The translations under genes were made by a program, and so were the position numbers. Below, piece by piece: positions 24,448-33,089 of a DNA stretch of 64,000 nt; position 1 is the first letter of the stretch, and the number at the start of each line of letters is the position of its first letter. The DNA is taken from positions 1-64,000 of the forward strand of contig NZ_JAIOAP010000024.1 in assembly GCF_021190915.1 (NCBI RefSeq), written 5' to 3'. Source of the stretch: Cohnella silvisoli. GTDB taxonomy: Bacteria > Bacillota > Bacilli > Paenibacillales > Paenibacillaceae. The notes under the pieces were generated by a model. It made no database searches, had not been told where the DNA came from, and saw only the letters and a program-made list of their open reading frames with translations.

Positions 24448-26502
24448 ATGAATCTAAAGAATCTTATATTTGTACCTGATAATTATGTTCCTATTAGCGA
24501 ATTTATCGTGCTTGACGCTACGTCGGCGTACTCGGAAATCAAGGTGCACCCGGAGATTATAGGCACTCTCGTAGGAAGTGGCGCGAAAGTCAAAGCAACT
24601 CTTTACTCGGATGAAACGGTAGACTACTTGGAAACGCTGCATATTGATTCGGATAATGGGCTCGTCCGGTTCTCGTCGAAGAAAGCCGGCATCTATACAA
24701 TCGTCACGGAGAAGCTGCTGAACGATTTCCCGATTGTCACGAACTGGAACGCCGCATTAAATGGCGGAAGAGGCGGTCCGCAGCCAGGCGGGACGGATGG
24801 AATCGGCGTACTGCGGCTGAACGGAGAAACCGGCGAGCGTGAAGTTGAATTGCCGCTGCGTGACAGCGATTTGTCCAATCCTTATTATTACCGGACGGAT
24901 GTTTATGCCTTGTTCGCGGGGGAAAAAGGGGGAGACTCCTACCGGGCGCCTGGTTATGAGCGCTATATCGGCGAGACGTACAGTTTGTTTCGCGTTACGG
25001 AGGAGGCCGTTTTGAAGTTGTCCGACGAAACGCTGAAGCTGACCGGATATCCGGTTATTGTTCGGTCCCCTGACGCTAAACCGGAGCAATTGGAAGGTGT
25101 GCCAGCCTTTCAGCTTGTGCATGGACGTATCGTGGGACAGGGAGAAAACCGCAGCATGGTCAGCTATATTCTCCCGCCTTTCTGGTCCCGAACACCTGAG
25201 ACTCGTTATCCTGCCTTATTCAGCGGATTTTATGATCAAAATGAAAATGTGTTTTCTACCGTCGGTCCTCCCCTGCTGAAAGCGCTTGGCCAGACGCTTC
25301 TCGAAACCGGGAAAGGCGCGATCGGCATCATCTGGAACGGGGGTGGCTCGTCCGGCACGCGAACGATGCACGGTTCGGTTTACGACAATCTGGATGATTT
25401 GTTTCGAACGTCGGTGGAGCTGTTTGCGGTAGACAGCGAGGCAATCGTAACGGTCGGCGGATCGCGCGGGGGCATCACGAGTTTGGTGGCCGCGGGAAAT
25501 CCGAACAGCACTGTGTATTCGGTTCGTTACGCCATCTGTTACAACGTACCGCTGGCTTTCGGTGATCCTTTGAAGGAGATGGTCAACCCTACTTGTCCGG
25601 TTTGCTGGCGCGCGATTTGCGAGGATATCGGCTACAAAGACGCTTGGCAGCCAGGCTGGAAAGACCCGGAAGGCCGCACGGCCATTGATCTTTTCTTGAT
25701 CACCCTGTTTGGAACAAGCGATTCTGCCTTGATCGCAAGCGAGCTTAGCCCAGCGTCGGACCGAATTCTGATTGCACTGAAAGCCAAAGGAACGAAAGTT
25801 TGGTTGACTCACGGGACGCATGATGCGTTCACATCAAGCTGGTTATCTTTCGAATGGGTGGATCGGGCCCGCAAGAACGGCGTGCGCGTACGGCATGAAA
25901 TCGGTTATCGGTTCGGTCATAATAACTGCACTAATCCATATGACAGCGCAAAAATTTGTTTGGAATCCCTTCTCTCTGGCGAGGAATTACCGATGGAGGG
26001 AACGTGGCATTATCGAAGAGCGAGCGAAGCGCCGGAAGAGTGGGAGCTTGCGGAGCGATTCGAACCCGTTCGTCTACCGGTATTCATGGAAGGACCGAAA
26101 GTCGCAGTTATCGGCTTGCCTATCCTCCTCATTCTTTACGGCGAACCGGGAATGGAATACCAATTGACGCTCCACCCCCCGCGGGAGTTGGATCCGAAGG
26201 AACCTATTGTCCTGATGGAAGGAACTATGGAACGACTGAAAGGTTACAGGCAATCATTCTCATTTGTGAAAACCGTTCAAGCCGTGTCTAAGCAACTTAT
26301 TCCAGGCACCTATGTCTATGATTTGCGGTTTAGAAGAATTGGCTCTGCTAACTGGGTGAAGACCGTCGTTCATGCGCCTCATCCCGGTTTTAAAGGGCGG
26401 CCGACGCTGGAAGTGATCGAGGAAATACCGAATTTCGCGAGCGAAGAGTGGCTGGACAAGACGATGCAGTATGCGATAGGTTGGGGATTAAGCGAAGTTT
26501 GA
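24448..26502 (+). CDS. Large cytoplasmic alpha/beta hydrolase (esterase or peptidase type)
   Basis: A 684-residue protein without signal peptide. An N-terminal beta-rich half (to about 260) precedes an alpha/beta-hydrolase domain. The nucleophile elbow is VTVGGSRGGITSL (Ser near residue 339); a candidate Asp is in THGTHDAF (about 459) and His in RFGHNNC (about 491). A C-terminal domain of about 150 residues follows. The layout recalls prolyl-oligopeptidase-like and carbohydrate-esterase proteins but no close family is recognised. Its own TTTCGCAG element and its place after a beta-helix enzyme suggest it deacylates or trims an imported or extracellular oligosaccharide. The lack of a signal peptide argues for intracellular action. 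Confidence 0.65.
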   Translation: MNLKNLIFVPDNYVPISEFIVLDATSAYSEIKVHPEIIGTLVGSGAKVKATLYSDETVDYLETLHIDSDNGLVRFSSKKAGIYTIVTEKLLNDFPIVTNWNAALNGGRGGPQPGGTDGIGVLRLNGETGEREVELPLRDSDLSNPYYYRTDVYALFAGEKGGDSYRAPGYERYIGETYSLFRVTEEAVLKLSDETLKLTGYPVIVRSPDAKPEQLEGVPAFQLVHGRIVGQGENRSMVSYILPPFWSRTPETRYPALFSGFYDQNENVFSTVGPPLLKALGQTLLETGKGAIGIIWNGGGSSGTRTMHGSVYDNLDDLFRTSVELFAVDSEAIVTVGGSRGGITSLVAAGNPNSTVYSVRYAICYNVPLAFGDPLKEMVNPTCPVCWRAICEDIGYKDAWQPGWKDPEGRTAIDLFLITLFGTSDSALIASELSPASDRILIALKAKGTKVWLTHGTHDAFTSSWLSFEWVDRARKNGVRVRHEIGYRFGHNNCTNPYDSAKICLESLLSGEELPMEGTWHYRRASEAPEEWELAERFEPVRLPVFMEGPKVAVIGLPILLILYGEPGMEYQLTLHPPRELDPKEPIVLMEGTMERLKGYRQSFSFVKTVQAVSKQLIPGTYVYDLRFRRIGSANWVKTVVHAPHPGFKGRPTLEVIEEIPNFASEEWLDKTMQYAIGWGLSEV

Positions 26503-26516
26503 TAAAAAGTAATCAA

Positions 26517-27152
26517 CTAGGCATGAGAGCATGTCCATCTATACTCATTTATCGAATAGTTGGTCATAGATCCACTTGTTATTAACTTATGCAGAGCTCC
26601 ATCGGGATTAAAGGCATTATTGCTTCGAAACCAATATTCGCTGAAGTAGTGATACCGATATTTCTCGGAGATATGGCCATAGAATTTCCTGATGAAATGA
26701 TCCGCTTGTTTAAGCAATCCGAGTTTGGCTTTCCTAACTATGGAGTGGTCGGTTGGTTTGGCAGGCAGCCAGAAAGCGGATAGCCAGTTCGTGTCAGCTT
26801 TATGCATGGCGTATCTAACGGCATGCAGCAGCTTCAGCGCCGTTCGGTACTGAAGCTTGAGGATTATGGAAATTTTACGCGCCGAAATACGTTCCCCCGA
26901 AGCAACCCAGTAGAAAGTAAGCAGCCAATATCGGAGGGGGAGCTTCGTTCGATGCATAGCCGTGCCTGACGTGATGGAGGTTTGAGTCTTACATATGGCG
27001 CACTCGAACAAATTACGAGTTTTAATATAACTATGTTTGTGTTCTCCGCATTTCGTACATATGAACCCGCGCGGCCACCGGATATTAAACAAGTAATCCC
27101 GGCAAGCTTGTTCGTCGGGAAAGCGCGCCATAAACTGCCGAACGGATATCAT
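26517..27152 (-). pseudogene. IS1595-type transposase with deleted catalytic core
   Basis: About 211 residues. The N-terminus has the zinc-ribbon of IS1595/ISXO2 transposases (FICTKCGEHKH ... ECAICKTQTSITSGTAMH). The C-terminal part (ADHFIRKFYGHISEKYRYHYFSEYWFRSN) is the end of the DDE domain. The stretch between, which should carry the first catalytic acidic residues, is far too short, so an internal deletion in frame is likely. Start ATG 27150-27152 after GAAGGAAG. No clear terminal inverted repeats were found. Probably an inactive remnant, though expression as a DNA-binding protein cannot be excluded. Confidence 0.65.
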
Positions 27153-27288
27153 ACTGAACACTTCCTTCAACTAGGGCTAATGCTTTATAATTCAATTATA
27201 TCAGAACAAGCGTTCTTATTTCAAGTGAATTTTGGAAATTTTAGTAATTAATCGAACGAAATAGATTTTCATTTCCCTTTTTCGTCAT

Positions 27289-27445
27289 CCCTGAGTGAAC
27301 TGCACAGGGTGATTTTCAAATCGGTGTATGCACTTTGCTCAGGGGACTCGCGGAATGGATTGATCGGTGTATGCTCTTCGTTCAGGGGACTCGTGGAATG
27401 ATTGATTGATCGGTATGCACTTTACTCAGGGGGCTCACGGAATAG
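27289..27445. repeat. Three tandem units of about 43 bp plus inverted copy
   Basis: Units start at 27320, 27363 and 27409, each reading ATCGGTGTATGCACTTTGCT-like then CAGGGGACTCGCGGAATG. They differ by substitutions and small indels. Before them CCCTGAGTGAACTGCA (27289-27304) is an inverted partial copy able to pair with the start of unit 1. No coding potential. Confidence 0.65.
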
Positions 27446-27510
27446 AGTTAAGAGGTTTCTTGAGAGGTAAAAGATGTGGGCTTGTGGGGTTTTGATAGTA
27501 GGTAATATAT

Positions 27511-27546
27511 AAAACCGTTTCCTTGATAGGATAGCGGTTTTTTTGC
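27511..27546 (+). terminator. Terminator-like hairpin without upstream gene
   Basis: AAAACCG...CGGTTTTTTT with an inner TCC/GGA stem. The repeats to the left may be transcribed, or the hairpin is a leftover of a lost gene. Confidence 0.6.
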
Positions 27547-27576
27547 ATTGTGACAGATATCCCCTTACCTTATTTC

Positions 27577-27595
27577 TTATTATGAGTCATAATAA
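27577..27595. promoter_or_regulatory. Perfect palindrome upstream of the PPDK operon
   Basis: TTATTATGA-G-TCATAATAA, 9-bp arms around one base, about 30 bp before the -35 box at 27627. Candidate operator of the gluconeogenesis operon; it does not fit the published CcpN consensus well. Confidence 0.5.
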
Positions 27596-27626
27596 AAATT
27601 AATTATTCAATTGTGAGTAATATTTA

Positions 27627-27655
27627 TTGAAAATATCTGAACAATGGCTTATATT
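27627..27655 (+). promoter_or_regulatory. SigA-type promoter of the SR1P-ppdK-ccpN operon
   Basis: TTGAAA (27627-27632) and TATATT (27650-27655) with the ideal 17-bp spacing. Confidence 0.65.
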
Positions 27656-27698
27656 TACTTGTATCAGAATTGCCTAATACAAGGAGGACTGATAAAGA

Positions 27699-27884
27699 AT
27701 GAATAGTGAAACTTGCAATAGCTCAAACGACAATCCCGTCAATGATTTGGGGCTCATTATTTGCAAATCCTGTTCGCAGATTATTGGCACGCTCCCGACT
27801 AATGGCTACAAGAAGTTTTATATCGTTTGCGAGAATGAACAATGCAGCAGCGGTCTGCAAGGGGGAAATGAAGATGAGTTCTAA
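27699..27884 (+). CDS. sr1P: SR1P-like GapA-binding peptide
   Basis: A 61-residue protein whose core LGLIICKSCSQIIGTLPTNG...VCENEQCSS matches the SR1P family: a short peptide with a CxxC knuckle and a second cysteine pair. In Bacillus subtilis SR1P is encoded on the SR1 RNA, is repressed by CcpN, and binds the glycolytic enzyme GapA. Here the family core is preceded by a 15-residue extension. Translation starts at ATG 27699 after AAGGAGG. The stop overlaps the start of ppdK by 11 bp, so the two are coupled. Its presence in one operon with CcpN and PPDK supports a role in switching between glycolysis and gluconeogenesis. Confidence 0.75.
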   Translation: MNSETCNSSNDNPVNDLGLIICKSCSQIIGTLPTNGYKKFYIVCENEQCSSGLQGGNEDEF

Positions 27885-30573
27885 ACAAGTATTTGGTTTT
27901 CAAGAAGGAAATGCTCAAATGAAAGATCTTCTTGGAGGGAAAGGGGCTCACTTGGCCGAGATGACTCGTTCGGGGCTTCCGGTACCTCCCGGTTTTACTT
28001 TATCGACCGCAGCTTGCTTATCTTACTTTAAGACGGGGAATGGCTTGTCCGATTCGTTGTGGGGGGAGACGTTGTCCGCGCTTGAACGCTTGGAATCTGA
28101 TAGGGGGCAACGGTTCGGTGACCCAATTAATCCATTGCTTGTTTCGGTTAGATCCGGCTCGGTGAGTTCCATGCCGGGTATGATGGACACGATCTTAAAC
28201 CTGGGGCTCAATGACCAAACCGTTCAAGGACTATCCCAGCAAACAGGCCACGCACGTTTCGCCTACGATTGCTACCGCAGACTGCTGCAGATGTTCGGCA
28301 ACGTGGTTCTTGGCATCTCAGGGCATCATTTTGAGAAAATTTTCAATCAAATGAAACAAAAAGAAGGGGTCACTCAAGATCAGGATGTATCGCTCGAGGG
28401 GCTGCAACAGCTCATTCCTGAATTCAAACGGTGTATTCAAGCACATGCGGGACGCGGCTTCCCCGAAGACGTGCATGAACAGCTTCGACTGGCCATAGAG
28501 GCCGTTTTCCAATCGTGGAATAATTCCAGAGCCCAAATCTATCGGAAAATCAACCGGATTCCCGACAACCAAGGAACTGCGGTTAATATTCAGAGCATGG
28601 TGTTCGGGAATATGGGAATGGACTGCGGAACGGGGGTCGTATTTACGAGAAACCCTTCGACCGGGGCTTCGGAATTATTCGGCGAATACTTGATCAATGC
28701 GCAAGGGGAAGACGTGGTCGCGGGAGCAAGGACCCCGCAGCCGGTAGCGTCGCTTCATAACGAAATGCCGGAAGTGTATGAAGAGTTGGTTCGCGTCGCG
28801 AAGCGGCTAGAGCAGCACTATAAGGATATGCAAGATATCGAGTTTACGGTGGAAAAAGGCCGGCTCTATATTCTTCAGACGAGAAACGGGAAAAGAAACG
28901 CGCAGTCGGCCGTAACGATAGCGGTGAATCTAGTGAAGGAAGGTATCATTTCGAAAGAAGACGCTCTCCAGAGAATCGAAGTTTCCCATTTGGATCGGTT
29001 GCTGCATAGAGGAATCGATGAAATGGAAGTTAAGGAAGTATTAGCTATCGGCTTGCCGGCATCTCCCGGTGCTGCCGCCGGGCAAATCGTATTCCATGCG
29101 GATGTTGCGATGGAATGGAGCCAGGAAGGAAAGAAGGTTATCCTTGCTCGTCCCGAAACAACGCCCGAAGACATCCAAGGCGTGTTGGTATCCGAAGGGA
29201 TCGTAACTTGCCGTGGAGGGATGACAAGCCATGCCGCGGTTGTTGCGCGAGGGATGGGCAAACCGTGCGTATGCGGCTGTGAAGACATCAAGATCGATGA
29301 AGAGCTAAAGCAAATGACCGTCGGCTCCAGAATCGTGCGCGAGGGAGACTGGGTAACGATAGACGGCGCAAGTGGACGTGTAATCCCAGGGGAAATTCCT
29401 TTGCGCGAAGCTGAAATAACGGAAGAGCTATCCGAGTTGTTGGAATGGGCCGATTCGATTCGCAAGCTTAAGGTCAGGGCCAATGCGGACAATCCTCACG
29501 ACGCGAAAGTAGCCAAACAATTCGGTGCCCAAGGCATTGGCTTATGCAGGACGGAGCATATGTTTTTCTCGCCAACCCGCCTTCCCGTTGTGCAGCAAAT
29601 GATTCTTGCTGAAGATATCGAAGAACGCGCGTTGGCGTTGGATCAATTGCTGCCGATGCAACAAGCTGATTTCGAAGGAATGTTCGGAGAAATGAACGGT
29701 TTACCGGTAACCATTCGGCTGCTGGATCCGCCTCTGCATGAATTTTTACCCAAAGAGAAAGAACTGCAGAAAAAGCTGGAGGAGTTAAAGCTGGCTCCCG
29801 AAGAAAAAGAAGAGGAGAAAAAGGCGATCCACGCTTTGATTCGCAAAGTACATTCCCTGGAAGAAACCAACCCCATGCTCGGACAGCGGGGATGCAGACT
29901 GGGAATCGTATATCCCGAAATATACGAAATGCAGGTCGAGGCTATTTTTCGGGCGGCATCTCGCTGTTTGGATCGCGGGGTAGAGGTTAAACTCGAAATT
30001 ATGGTTCCGTTGGTTGGGCATGTAAATGAATTGATAACGCTTCGCAAGATGATCGATACGGTAGCCAAGCAGATTCTGGAAGAAGGCAATGGCAAGGAAG
30101 TCCCTTACCAAGTAGGAACGATGATCGAAGTTCCGAGAGCGGCGCTTACCGCCGGACAAATTGCTCCTTACGCGGACTTCTTCTCCTTCGGCACGAACGA
30201 TTTGACGCAAATGACGTACGGCTATAGCCGCGACGACGCGGAAGGGAAATTCCTGACCCATTACCAGGATCATAAAATTTTGCCGAATAACCCTTTTCAG
30301 GTGCTTGATCCGGATGGCGTCGGCTTGCTGATCGAATGGGCGGTAACCTCGGGAAAATCCGTGAAACCAGCGATTAAAACGGGGATTTGCGGAGAACACG
30401 GCGGGGATAAGGATTCGATCTTCTTCTGTCATCGCACCGGTTTGGACTATGTCAGCTGTTCTCCCTTCCGCCTCCCATTGGCAAGGATAGCCGCAGCGCA
30501 AGCAGCTATTACGTATGGAGACAAAGCAGCACCTAAACAATCTATTCCCATTTTATCCAAGGGCGGGGTTTGA
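27874..30573 (+). CDS. ppdK: Pyruvate, phosphate dikinase
   Basis: An 899-residue enzyme interconverting pyruvate, ATP and phosphate with PEP, AMP and pyrophosphate. Seen in order: N-terminal ATP-grasp domain (KDLLGGKGAHLAEMT; RSGSVSSMPGMMDTI), the phosphohistidine domain with CRGGMTSHAAVVARGMG (His at about 453) and the C-terminal PEP barrel with the acid-base cysteine in GICGEHGGD. Length and motifs match bacterial PPDK. Start ATG 27874 behind GGGGGAA, inside the SR1P gene. The regulatory protein that phosphorylates the neighbouring Thr of such enzymes is encoded two genes downstream. Confidence 0.97.
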   Translation: MSSKQVFGFQEGNAQMKDLLGGKGAHLAEMTRSGLPVPPGFTLSTAACLSYFKTGNGLSDSLWGETLSALERLESDRGQRFGDPINPLLVSVRSGSVSSMPGMMDTILNLGLNDQTVQGLSQQTGHARFAYDCYRRLLQMFGNVVLGISGHHFEKIFNQMKQKEGVTQDQDVSLEGLQQLIPEFKRCIQAHAGRGFPEDVHEQLRLAIEAVFQSWNNSRAQIYRKINRIPDNQGTAVNIQSMVFGNMGMDCGTGVVFTRNPSTGASELFGEYLINAQGEDVVAGARTPQPVASLHNEMPEVYEELVRVAKRLEQHYKDMQDIEFTVEKGRLYILQTRNGKRNAQSAVTIAVNLVKEGIISKEDALQRIEVSHLDRLLHRGIDEMEVKEVLAIGLPASPGAAAGQIVFHADVAMEWSQEGKKVILARPETTPEDIQGVLVSEGIVTCRGGMTSHAAVVARGMGKPCVCGCEDIKIDEELKQMTVGSRIVREGDWVTIDGASGRVIPGEIPLREAEITEELSELLEWADSIRKLKVRANADNPHDAKVAKQFGAQGIGLCRTEHMFFSPTRLPVVQQMILAEDIEERALALDQLLPMQQADFEGMFGEMNGLPVTIRLLDPPLHEFLPKEKELQKKLEELKLAPEEKEEEKKAIHALIRKVHSLEETNPMLGQRGCRLGIVYPEIYEMQVEAIFRAASRCLDRGVEVKLEIMVPLVGHVNELITLRKMIDTVAKQILEEGNGKEVPYQVGTMIEVPRAALTAGQIAPYADFFSFGTNDLTQMTYGYSRDDAEGKFLTHYQDHKILPNNPFQVLDPDGVGLLIEWAVTSGKSVKPAIKTGICGEHGGDKDSIFFCHRTGLDYVSCSPFRLPLARIAAAQAAITYGDKAAPKQSIPILSKGGV

Positions 30574-30607
30574 TAGAATATGGGGATGAAAGCAAGACAA
30601 GGAGGGT

Positions 30608-31255
30608 ATTGCCATCGAACTGACATCCCGCCAACAAGACATATTAACGATCGTGACCAATCAACAGCCGATATCGGGCGAGTATATCGCAGAACAGTTG
30701 AAAACGACTCGTCCGGTTATCCGGTCCGATCTAGCGTTGCTCGTAATGCTGAACTATCTGGAAGCTAAGCCTAAGGTCGGCTATTCGTTGGGCCGTGCCT
30801 CCAGACAGAAGGAGATCGCACTGGAGAGACTCCTCGTGATGCAGGTAAAAGAGTTTCAATCCGCACCTGTCGTGCTCCGGGAAACCGCAACCGTAAGCGA
30901 CGCCGTCGTAACGCTTTTCCTGGAAAACGTGGGCAGCTTGATCATCTGCGATGCGGACGGCTATCTTGCCGGTATCGTTTCCCGGAAGGATTTGCTCAAG
31001 GTGACGCTTGGCAATGCCGCGGCCACGGCGATGCCGGTCAGTTTAGTTATGACCCGGCATCCGAACGTACATACGATTACGCCGGAAGAGTCAATTATGG
31101 CAGCGGCTAGCAAAATGATTTCTTATCAGGTCGACAGCTTGCCCGTCGTAAGGGCACCCGCCTCGTCAGATGAGATGACTAATATTGAAGTGATAGGGAG
31201 AATTACGAAGACAACGATGACCAAGGTGCTGCTCGAACTGGCATTGGGCCAATAA
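30608..31255 (+). CDS. ccpN: CcpN-type repressor (HTH + CBS pair)
   Basis: About 215 residues: N-terminal winged helix-turn-helix (IELTSRQQDILTIV ... ISGEYIAEQLKTTRPVIRSD) followed by two CBS domains (VSDAVVTLFLENVGSLII; PEESIMAAASKMISYQVDSLPVV). In Bacillus CcpN represses gapB, pckA and sr1 when ATP/ADP is high. No ATG, GTG or TTG gives a full-length protein: the family start aligns with ATT at 30608 or ATC at 30614, the latter eight bases after AAGGAGG. The first GTG (30653) would cut off the first helix. A rare initiation codon is therefore likely. Lies between ppdK and its regulator gene. Confidence 0.85.
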   Translation: MAIELTSRQQDILTIVTNQQPISGEYIAEQLKTTRPVIRSDLALLVMLNYLEAKPKVGYSLGRASRQKEIALERLLVMQVKEFQSAPVVLRETATVSDAVVTLFLENVGSLIICDADGYLAGIVSRKDLLKVTLGNAAATAMPVSLVMTRHPNVHTITPEESIMAAASKMISYQVDSLPVVRAPASSDEMTNIEVIGRITKTTMTKVLLELALGQ

Positions 31256-31270
31256 TTGGGGGGAGAAGGA

Positions 31271-32077
31271 TTGAACGAGAAGGAGCGTACCATATTCGTT
31301 TGCTCCGATTCCGTAGGAGAAACCGCCGAAGCGGTAGTGAAAGCGACTATTCGGCAATTCAATGCCCATCATACGCGCATCACCCGGTATGCCCATATCA
31401 AGAACGAAGAAGAAATACGTTTTCTCATGGAGGAGGCAGTTCGTCAAGGCGCTTTCGTCGCGTATACGTTAGTTCTTCCCGAACTGAGAGAGATGATGAT
31501 GCAGGAAGCAGGCAGGCTCAAGCTTAACGCGGTCGATATTATGGGGCCCGTCATGCAGGCGTTTATCGATACTTTCCATGATTCTCCGAAAAGGGAAGCG
31601 GGCCTTCTTCATCGCTTGGACGAAGAATATTACCGGCGTGTCGAAGCGATTGAATTTACGGTTAGATGCGACGACGGAAAGGACATGAACGTTATCCCTC
31701 AGGCGGACATCGTCCTTCTCGGAGTCTCGCGGACTTCCAAGACCCCTCTTAGCATTTACTTGGCCCACAAAGGCTACAAGGTGTGCAACTACCCGATCGT
31801 TCCAGACATTAAGCCGCCTAGAGAGCTGCTTCAGCAAAATAAAAGCAAGCTGGTCGGACTGACGATGGATGCAGGACAGCTCTCTAAAATCCGCACCGAG
31901 CGGCTGAAATCCGTCGGATTGCCGAAGGGAGCGAAATACGCTTCCCTCGAACGCGTCGTGGAAGAGTTGGAGTTTGCCCAAGATCTGTATAAGGAGTTAG
32001 GGTGCATGGTCATAGACGTTACGGAGAAAGCGATCGAAGAAACGGCCGGTTTGATTGCGGAGTCTTACTTCAAATAA
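31271..32077 (+). CDS. PPDK regulatory kinase/pyrophosphorylase (YqfL/DUF299)
   Basis: A 268-residue bifunctional regulatory protein that inactivates PPDK by ADP-dependent threonine phosphorylation and reactivates it by phosphorolysis. Family landmarks are FVCSDSVGETAEAV near the N-terminus and the nucleotide-binding loop LLGVSRTSKTPLSIYLA. Start TTG 31271 directly after GGGGGAGAAGGA. In Bacillus subtilis yqfL also lies beside ccpN; here ppdK itself is in the same operon, which settles the target. Confidence 0.93.
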   Translation: MNEKERTIFVCSDSVGETAEAVVKATIRQFNAHHTRITRYAHIKNEEEIRFLMEEAVRQGAFVAYTLVLPELREMMMQEAGRLKLNAVDIMGPVMQAFIDTFHDSPKREAGLLHRLDEEYYRRVEAIEFTVRCDDGKDMNVIPQADIVLLGVSRTSKTPLSIYLAHKGYKVCNYPIVPDIKPPRELLQQNKSKLVGLTMDAGQLSKIRTERLKSVGLPKGAKYASLERVVEELEFAQDLYKELGCMVIDVTEKAIEETAGLIAESYFK

Positions 32078-32136
32078 TCTTTTTGTTTTGTTCGTCTATG
32101 AATGCCGATATTGTGAGAAATTGTCCCGGTATGCTA

Positions 32137-32150
32137 GTATGTTGTCATAC
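32137..32150. promoter_or_regulatory. Operator-like palindrome before iclR gene
   Basis: GTATG TTGT CATAC, perfect 5-bp arms, touching the ribosome site GAGGAGG. Suggests autoregulation. Confidence 0.5.
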
Positions 32151-32167
32151 GAGGAGGGTTTCCGAAA

Positions 32168-32938
32168 ATGGTCAAGTCGGCAAAAAATTACTCCGTGCCA
32201 GCTATCGAAAAGGCAATTACGATATTGAACGGCATATCGAAAAACGGAAAAATGAACATTAATGAAATTCATTCCGAACTTAACATTCCGAAAACAACGG
32301 TGTTTGTCATATTGAATACGCTGGAACGTCATTCCCTTATCGAGAAACAAGATGACGGAAAATACGTGCTCGGCCACGGCGTTTTGTACTGGGGAATGAA
32401 CTACTATCAGCAAAGCGATATTAAGCAGGTTACTCGTCCACACCTTGAAAAGTTAGTCGCGGGAACGCCCTTTACCGCACATTTGGCGATTCTTGTTAAC
32501 TATCAAGCGGTATACATAGATAAATTCGAAGGAAACGGATTCGTTCGTTTCGCGACAATCGCCGGGCAAGCATTGCCATTGCATCTATCGGGCGTGGGTA
32601 AAGCGTTGGCTTCGGGGATGACCGATGAAGAAATTACGCAGTCTTTCTCCAAGATGCCAGGAGTAGACGAGACCAAACGGGGACAATTGGCAGACAAGTT
32701 GATCGAAGACGTCCATTTTATTCGCGAACATGGATATTCCATTGAAGACGAGCAGATGGAAGAGGGAATCCGCTGCATTGGGGCACCGATCTTCGGAGAG
32801 AACGGCCACGTCATCGCGTCTATTAGCATTACCGCCTTGAGCAAGGATTTGCCTGCGATCAAGTTTCATGCCATTGGCGAGCAGGTTAAAGAAACGGCAT
32901 TGCGGGTTTCCGGAGAAATGGGTTATCAACGAAGGTGA
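32168..32938 (+). CDS. IclR-family regulator
   Basis: A 256-residue regulator with an N-terminal winged helix (AIEKAITILNGISKNGKMNINEIHSELNIPKTTVFVILNTLERH) and a GAF-like effector domain containing the family signature (LPLHLSGVGKALASGMTDEEI; GIRCIGAPIFGENGHVIASISIT). Such proteins often sense aromatic or sugar-acid metabolites. It directly precedes a sugar-acid dehydratase, so it probably controls that gene and perhaps the aminotransferase/SDR promoters further right. ATG start after GAGGAGG. Confidence 0.9.
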   Translation: MVKSAKNYSVPAIEKAITILNGISKNGKMNINEIHSELNIPKTTVFVILNTLERHSLIEKQDDGKYVLGHGVLYWGMNYYQQSDIKQVTRPHLEKLVAGTPFTAHLAILVNYQAVYIDKFEGNGFVRFATIAGQALPLHLSGVGKALASGMTDEEITQSFSKMPGVDETKRGQLADKLIEDVHFIREHGYSIEDEQMEEGIRCIGAPIFGENGHVIASISITALSKDLPAIKFHAIGEQVKETALRVSGEMGYQRR

Positions 32939-32959
32939 AACGAATAAGCTTCAGACCGA

Positions 32960-32989
32960 GCAGACCGCGATGACGGACTGCTTTTTTTT
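32960..32989 (+). terminator. Terminator of iclR gene
   Basis: GCAGACCG pairs with CGGACTGC (one A-A mismatch), then eight T residues. Confidence 0.85.
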
Positions 32990-33089
32990 ATACGGCAACA
33001 AGAATTGACAATAGAATAGGGCTATGCTAAATTTGGCACATATTCAACTCGTTAAAAAAAATTCAATATTTAGAACTGGAGCTGCCCCA

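Noticed and set aside
27318-27445. CRISPR array
   Set aside because: The three units are adjacent, differ in sequence and have no unique spacers.
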